Below, piece by piece: positions 18,201 to 19,658 of a stretch of DNA of 19,658 nucleotides; position 1 is the first letter of the stretch, and every line of letters begins with the position of its first letter. A program made the position numbers and the translations under genes. The DNA is taken from positions 1 through 19,658 of the forward strand of contig JADHZB010001499.1 in assembly GCA_015657535.1 (NCBI GenBank). Direction: 5' to 3'. The stretch comes from Nephromyces sp. MM_2019 (Eukaryota; Apicomplexa; Aconoidasida; Nephromycida). The notes under the pieces were generated by a model. That model did no database searches. It saw only the letters and a program-made list of their open reading frames with translations, and was not told the origin of the DNA.

Positions 18201-19511
18201 AGCTGTGTGTTGTGAGCTAGCTATTTCATCGTAGCCTTCAAGAGGAGGGCTTTGGAGTTTAGCACCAGATTTTGATGTTTCTGTTGCTGAATTCTGCAGA
18301 TATTGCTGTGCAGCATATGCATCTGTCGAGGACAATGAAAGATGAGGAAGAGAAGATTCCCGGGGTGGCGAAGTGTGCCGATCTTCAACCAGCGTAGGAC
18401 TAAGAGGGTTGCTAGTGAGATAAATTTCATCAATATGTTTTACAATACCCTGGGAATTCAGGTATCCGCTGAAAGGCTTATTCTTTGTGCTTTCTTCAGT
18501 ACTAAAGTTACGGGCTATGTTTTCTTTGCTATTTATTCCATCTTCACCCAAAAGCGCTGTAGCTGAAGGGTCTTCATGCTTCTTGGACACCCCTATCACT
18601 TGATCAGCGAAATCGGATGATTGGGTATCTCGCACACAGGGATCTTCTCTAAAGTGGTGTACCTGCTGTTCATAATACTCGCGAGTAGGAGCGGAGCCTT
18701 TGTGTGCTACAGGAAAATTCGCAGAATCCACTTTATCTCCTTCCATAGAAGAAATGGGAGTTGGGGGAACTTCTTGGGAAGAGGGAGAAACTTCTTGGGA
18801 AGAGGGAGAAACCCCCTCAGAACTCGCACCAACCCCCCCCGATAGCGTACCACCCCCCCCAGTTGTCGCATAAAACCCCTCAGAAACACCCTCCTTTGCA
18901 GCTATCAACCCAGGATTTCCCACAGAACCACAACTCTCGTTATCCATCAAACGAGAAGGAAAAGAGAAACTTTCCTTCTCTTTTCTGCAACTAGCAGCCT
19001 CAATCAAACCCACACCACCCAAACAAGCATTCCTCTCTTCTCTTCCCCTCACACCTCTTTGCCTCCAACAATTTGCACCTCCATTCACAGCCATCCACGG
19101 ATCAACCACATCTTCTGGTAGATCTAGTAAACCATTTAACACACACCCAATTACTGACAGCCTCCTTCCTCTTCCAAGCGAAGATGGGGGCTGTAGCCAC
19201 TCTAACTCAGCTATTAACCTAGATCGTATGGCTAAGCATCTCGCCTGATGATAGCCATACTTTCGACTAGAGAAGCCCCTTGAACGATTGCCTACCACCG
19301 GGCCAGCATACCAGAAAGTTCTCCAAGAAGTGTTTGAGCGATCAAACATTACTCCGTCAGGAAGGTGTCTCTCTACCTCCACGTTGTGCGATAAAATCCT
19401 CTGTCTATTCACCTTTTGAAGAGGAGACAAGCTATTAGGGGGGAGGAGAAGTAAAGCCTTTCTACGACGAGGTACGACACCCTCAAAGAGAGAAGATCTT
19501 ATGGAGGCCCA
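15294..19511 (-). CDS. ApiAP2-family transcription factor, 3' coding exon (5'-partial)
   Basis: Probable sequence-specific nuclear DNA-binding protein. The frame is open from 19553 (after a TAA) to TGA at 15294-15296. The first ATG lies inside the AP2 domain, so the start codon is in an exon beyond the window. The best acceptor is a pyrimidine run ending tttttcag (AG at 19513-19512); cccctaatag at about 19432 is an alternative. Counting from 19553, the AP2 domain is at residues 67-118: GVMFDRSNTSW, WYAG, RGFSSRKYGY, then the helix HQARCLAIRSRLIAELE. This matches the ApiAP2 pattern GV.FD...W...W...G......FS..KYG...A..LAI..R. The remaining 1,300 residues are Ser-rich and probably disordered: a SEVSP-type heptad repeat (about 250), poly-Ser then acidic (460-477), a basic/aromatic/acidic island (1048-1075, RRLYALSPLWDEEEEFG), and a basic C terminus with a possible bipartite nuclear signal (1372-1384, KRRLRNSTLRRPR). 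No second AP2 or ACDC domain seen. Confidence 0.8.
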   Translation of the reverse strand, partial: WASIRSSLFEGVVPRRRKALLLLPPNSLSPLQKVNRQRILSHNVEVERHLPDGVMFDRSNTSWRTFWYAGPVVGNRSRGFSSRKYGYHQARCLAIRSRLIAELEWLQPPSSLGRGRRLSVIGCVLNGLLDLPEDVVDPWMAVNGGANCWRQRGVRGREERNACLGGVGLIEAASCRKEKESFSFPSRLMDNESCGSVGNPGLIAAKEGVSEGFYATTGGGGTLSGGVGASSEGVSPSSQEVSPSSQEVPPTPISSMEGDKVDSANFPVAHKGSAPTREYYEQQVHHFREDPCVRDTQSSDFADQVIGVSKKHEDPSATALLGEDGINSKENIARNFSTEESTKNKPFSGYLNSQGIVKHIDEIYLTSNPLSPTLVEDRHTSPPRESSLPHLSLSSTDAYAAQQYLQNSATETSKSGAKLQSPPLEGYDEIASSQHTAEKRSRGGKDISLLLSSSSSSSEEEESEFWPARELGLKSFLQPSSPSTAVPSPRAPITDESVVLKGGSSLSHEEVERDGHMLQQESLKTSFTGSNASVLNLSSSVGLVSYEAPMLKGEKMLSSSTEGIDLPATTHSIACATVGPKIASERVSSALHHSLQYRPESATAVSQDLGIKSDSSAAPSAYTVAVEKQSRKAVEKHENAGFGPSNECLGSSSDYVNLSQMSSSDTHSVIPSSNTIKHNRRHKASLGGVFLKPLEANNGREISSVSHEESQSATDATTEERTTHSEDSLKAETPTGGEGLTRSLSHSPWCVGSDKFGQEAESVKTDNLTRRAEVGSDYSASSIRSVASLVCGQSGAAAEPRISSLSLGKIEGSDHHPLEDLRDYSTLLVYSNNDAQTEVFSANEDEEKRVKTTSTAQLVDSQQKKVNLPHLARRNDAFIPKTKESESESTLKIPQFADSLKKKLEIDRLLSNKSKKLDGNDDLIASAITRESLSPLATNPAKDDMPLSPNSGRALSSLSTEMMSSREFHAKNEKVSSPPSSTSVSAFSLGNDADISQRGSLGIVSSPVDGMVCLPSYIAGFSQNQGPTSSQSTVRKSLRISRRLYALSPLWDEEEEFGLCDGGARITGSSLIIDCHSRNSKVSKEWLVEKFGHMSQRRICRHPNISRYTENSGRSNLLVEKGTKGRLSPTVRGGRSEVTENAVSPPSSPIVMETVNSMKMSEQHNNSQQTMYLLSSLSSSQEEIDASQSVQASPDTSCDSLSMTSLVAKQLEGFLLTRGGKKLQQLSLGDLGSNTLGLVENDVSCVSSVHCISSFVEEPASSAATNSCLSKSHIIASTSPPSHRRYNHRNAHTPQFLPEQTDSIDISCPSTYIKGRRISYGEGELQHRSRRSVPNTPPFDLALTKSSSFKSATDEPLKRRLRNSTLRRPRVDLYPPPEAVGKISSTRCLPDGPGKRKENPGRRCR
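18770..18811 (-). repeat. 21-bp perfect tandem repeat in the AP2 coding exon
   Basis: Two adjacent identical 21-base units (18770-18790, 18791-18811) encode a seven-residue repeat of the type EVSPSSQ. A third, diverged copy follows in the protein N-terminal direction (SSEGVSP). Perfect identity at DNA level suggests a recent duplication or slippage. Confidence 0.85.
18833..18860 (-). repeat. Two C8/G8 homopolymer runs in coding sequence
   Basis: Eight C residues at 18833-18840 and eight more at 18853-18860 (G8 on the coding strand) lie only 12 bases apart and encode the glycine-rich GGGG/GGVG part of the AP2 protein. Homopolymers of this length are prone to slippage and to sequencing error; the frame is intact here. 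Confidence 0.85.
19200..19355 (-). other. AP2/ERF-type DNA-binding domain (ApiAP2 subtype)
   Basis: This stretch encodes three predicted beta strands followed by an amphipathic helix. Landmarks are Gly-Val at the first strand, a Trp in each of strands 1-2 and 2 (SWRTFWYAG), the FSSRKYG turn and the Ala-rich helix ARCLAIRSRLIAEL. The long insert GPVVGNRSRG between strands 2 and 3 is slightly larger than in many members. The residues expected to face DNA are present, and I see no break. Confidence 0.78.
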
Positions 19512-19573
19512 CTGAAAAATGGAGCAGAGAGGATGAGGTACAGCCTTTTTCAATTAGAACGCATACACACACA
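19512..19573 (-). other. 3' end of the intron upstream of the AP2 exon
   Basis: On the minus strand, TG-rich sequence passes into a CT/T-rich tract (cctcatcctctctgctccatttttcag in minus orientation spans about 19538-19512), then the exon TGGGCC. The in-frame TAA at 19554-19556 fits intron sequence here. The donor lies outside the window. Confidence 0.55.
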
Positions 19574-19658
19574 CTCACAAATGTGCACACACACACTCAC
19601 AAATGTGCACACACACACTCACAAATGTGCACACACACACTCACAAATGTGCACACAC
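19574..19658. repeat. 22-bp CA/TG minisatellite running off the window end
   Basis: The unit ctcacaaatgtg followed by a (ca)n run repeats with exact 22-base spacing, starting at 19574, 19596, 19618 and 19640, with nearly perfect copies. It is truncated by the window edge, so its true copy number is unknown. It is placed in the intron before the AP2 exon. The unit contains alternating purine-pyrimidine (TG)n and the inverted motif cacaaatgtg. Confidence 0.9.

Noticed and set aside
19574..19658. Telomere or subtelomeric array
   Set aside because: The unit is a CA-rich 22-mer, not a TTTAGGG-type repeat, and it adjoins a splice acceptor of a coding exon.
1..19658. CRISPR array, operon, prophage or bacterial defence locus
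   Set aside because: There are no spaced direct repeats of the right form, no co-directional gene clusters and clear eukaryotic splice signals.

Overview
The window is nuclear DNA from a eukaryote, most likely an apicomplexan or close relative. The main evidence is a single AP2 DNA-binding domain of the apicomplexan (ApiAP2) type inside a very long, serine-rich, low-complexity protein on the minus strand at the right end. Long single exons, GT...AG introns, (TG)n-rich introns and wide, T-rich, gene-poor spacers fit this. There is no operon structure and no ribosome-binding-site pattern. I cannot name the genus.

Layout. Left (1-2480, plus strand): the 3' part of a gene whose start lies before the window. 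A long exon runs to a strong donor at 2003/2004 (GAG|GTGAGT). A roughly 400-base intron carries a (TG)n microsatellite and degenerate tandem repeats. A 26-codon terminal exon follows at 2403-2480. The product is a serine-rich protein with a four-cysteine, possibly zinc-binding, segment near its C terminus that weakly recalls DENND4-type proteins. Right (19511-15294, minus strand): a 1,400-residue open exon encoding the ApiAP2 protein. It opens with a splice acceptor just before the AP2 domain and ends in a stop at 15294. Its 5' exon(s) and start codon lie beyond the right edge. The intron upstream carries a 22-bp CA/TG minisatellite that runs off the end.

The two genes converge tail to tail across about 12.8 kb (2481-15293) with no convincing gene. 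This spacer is T-rich and full of stops. It holds several short open frames (39-151 codons), an alternative terminal-exon candidate for the left gene (3157-3246), two near-perfect minus-strand donor sites (3768 and 7866) and small repeats and hairpins. Some may be exons of a spliced transcript, UTR introns or a long non-coding RNA. None is strong enough to call a gene. A functional link between the two flanking genes is not evident.

The firmest results are the AP2 domain, the splice model for the left gene, and the repeats. The small-ORF entries are deliberately low confidence.
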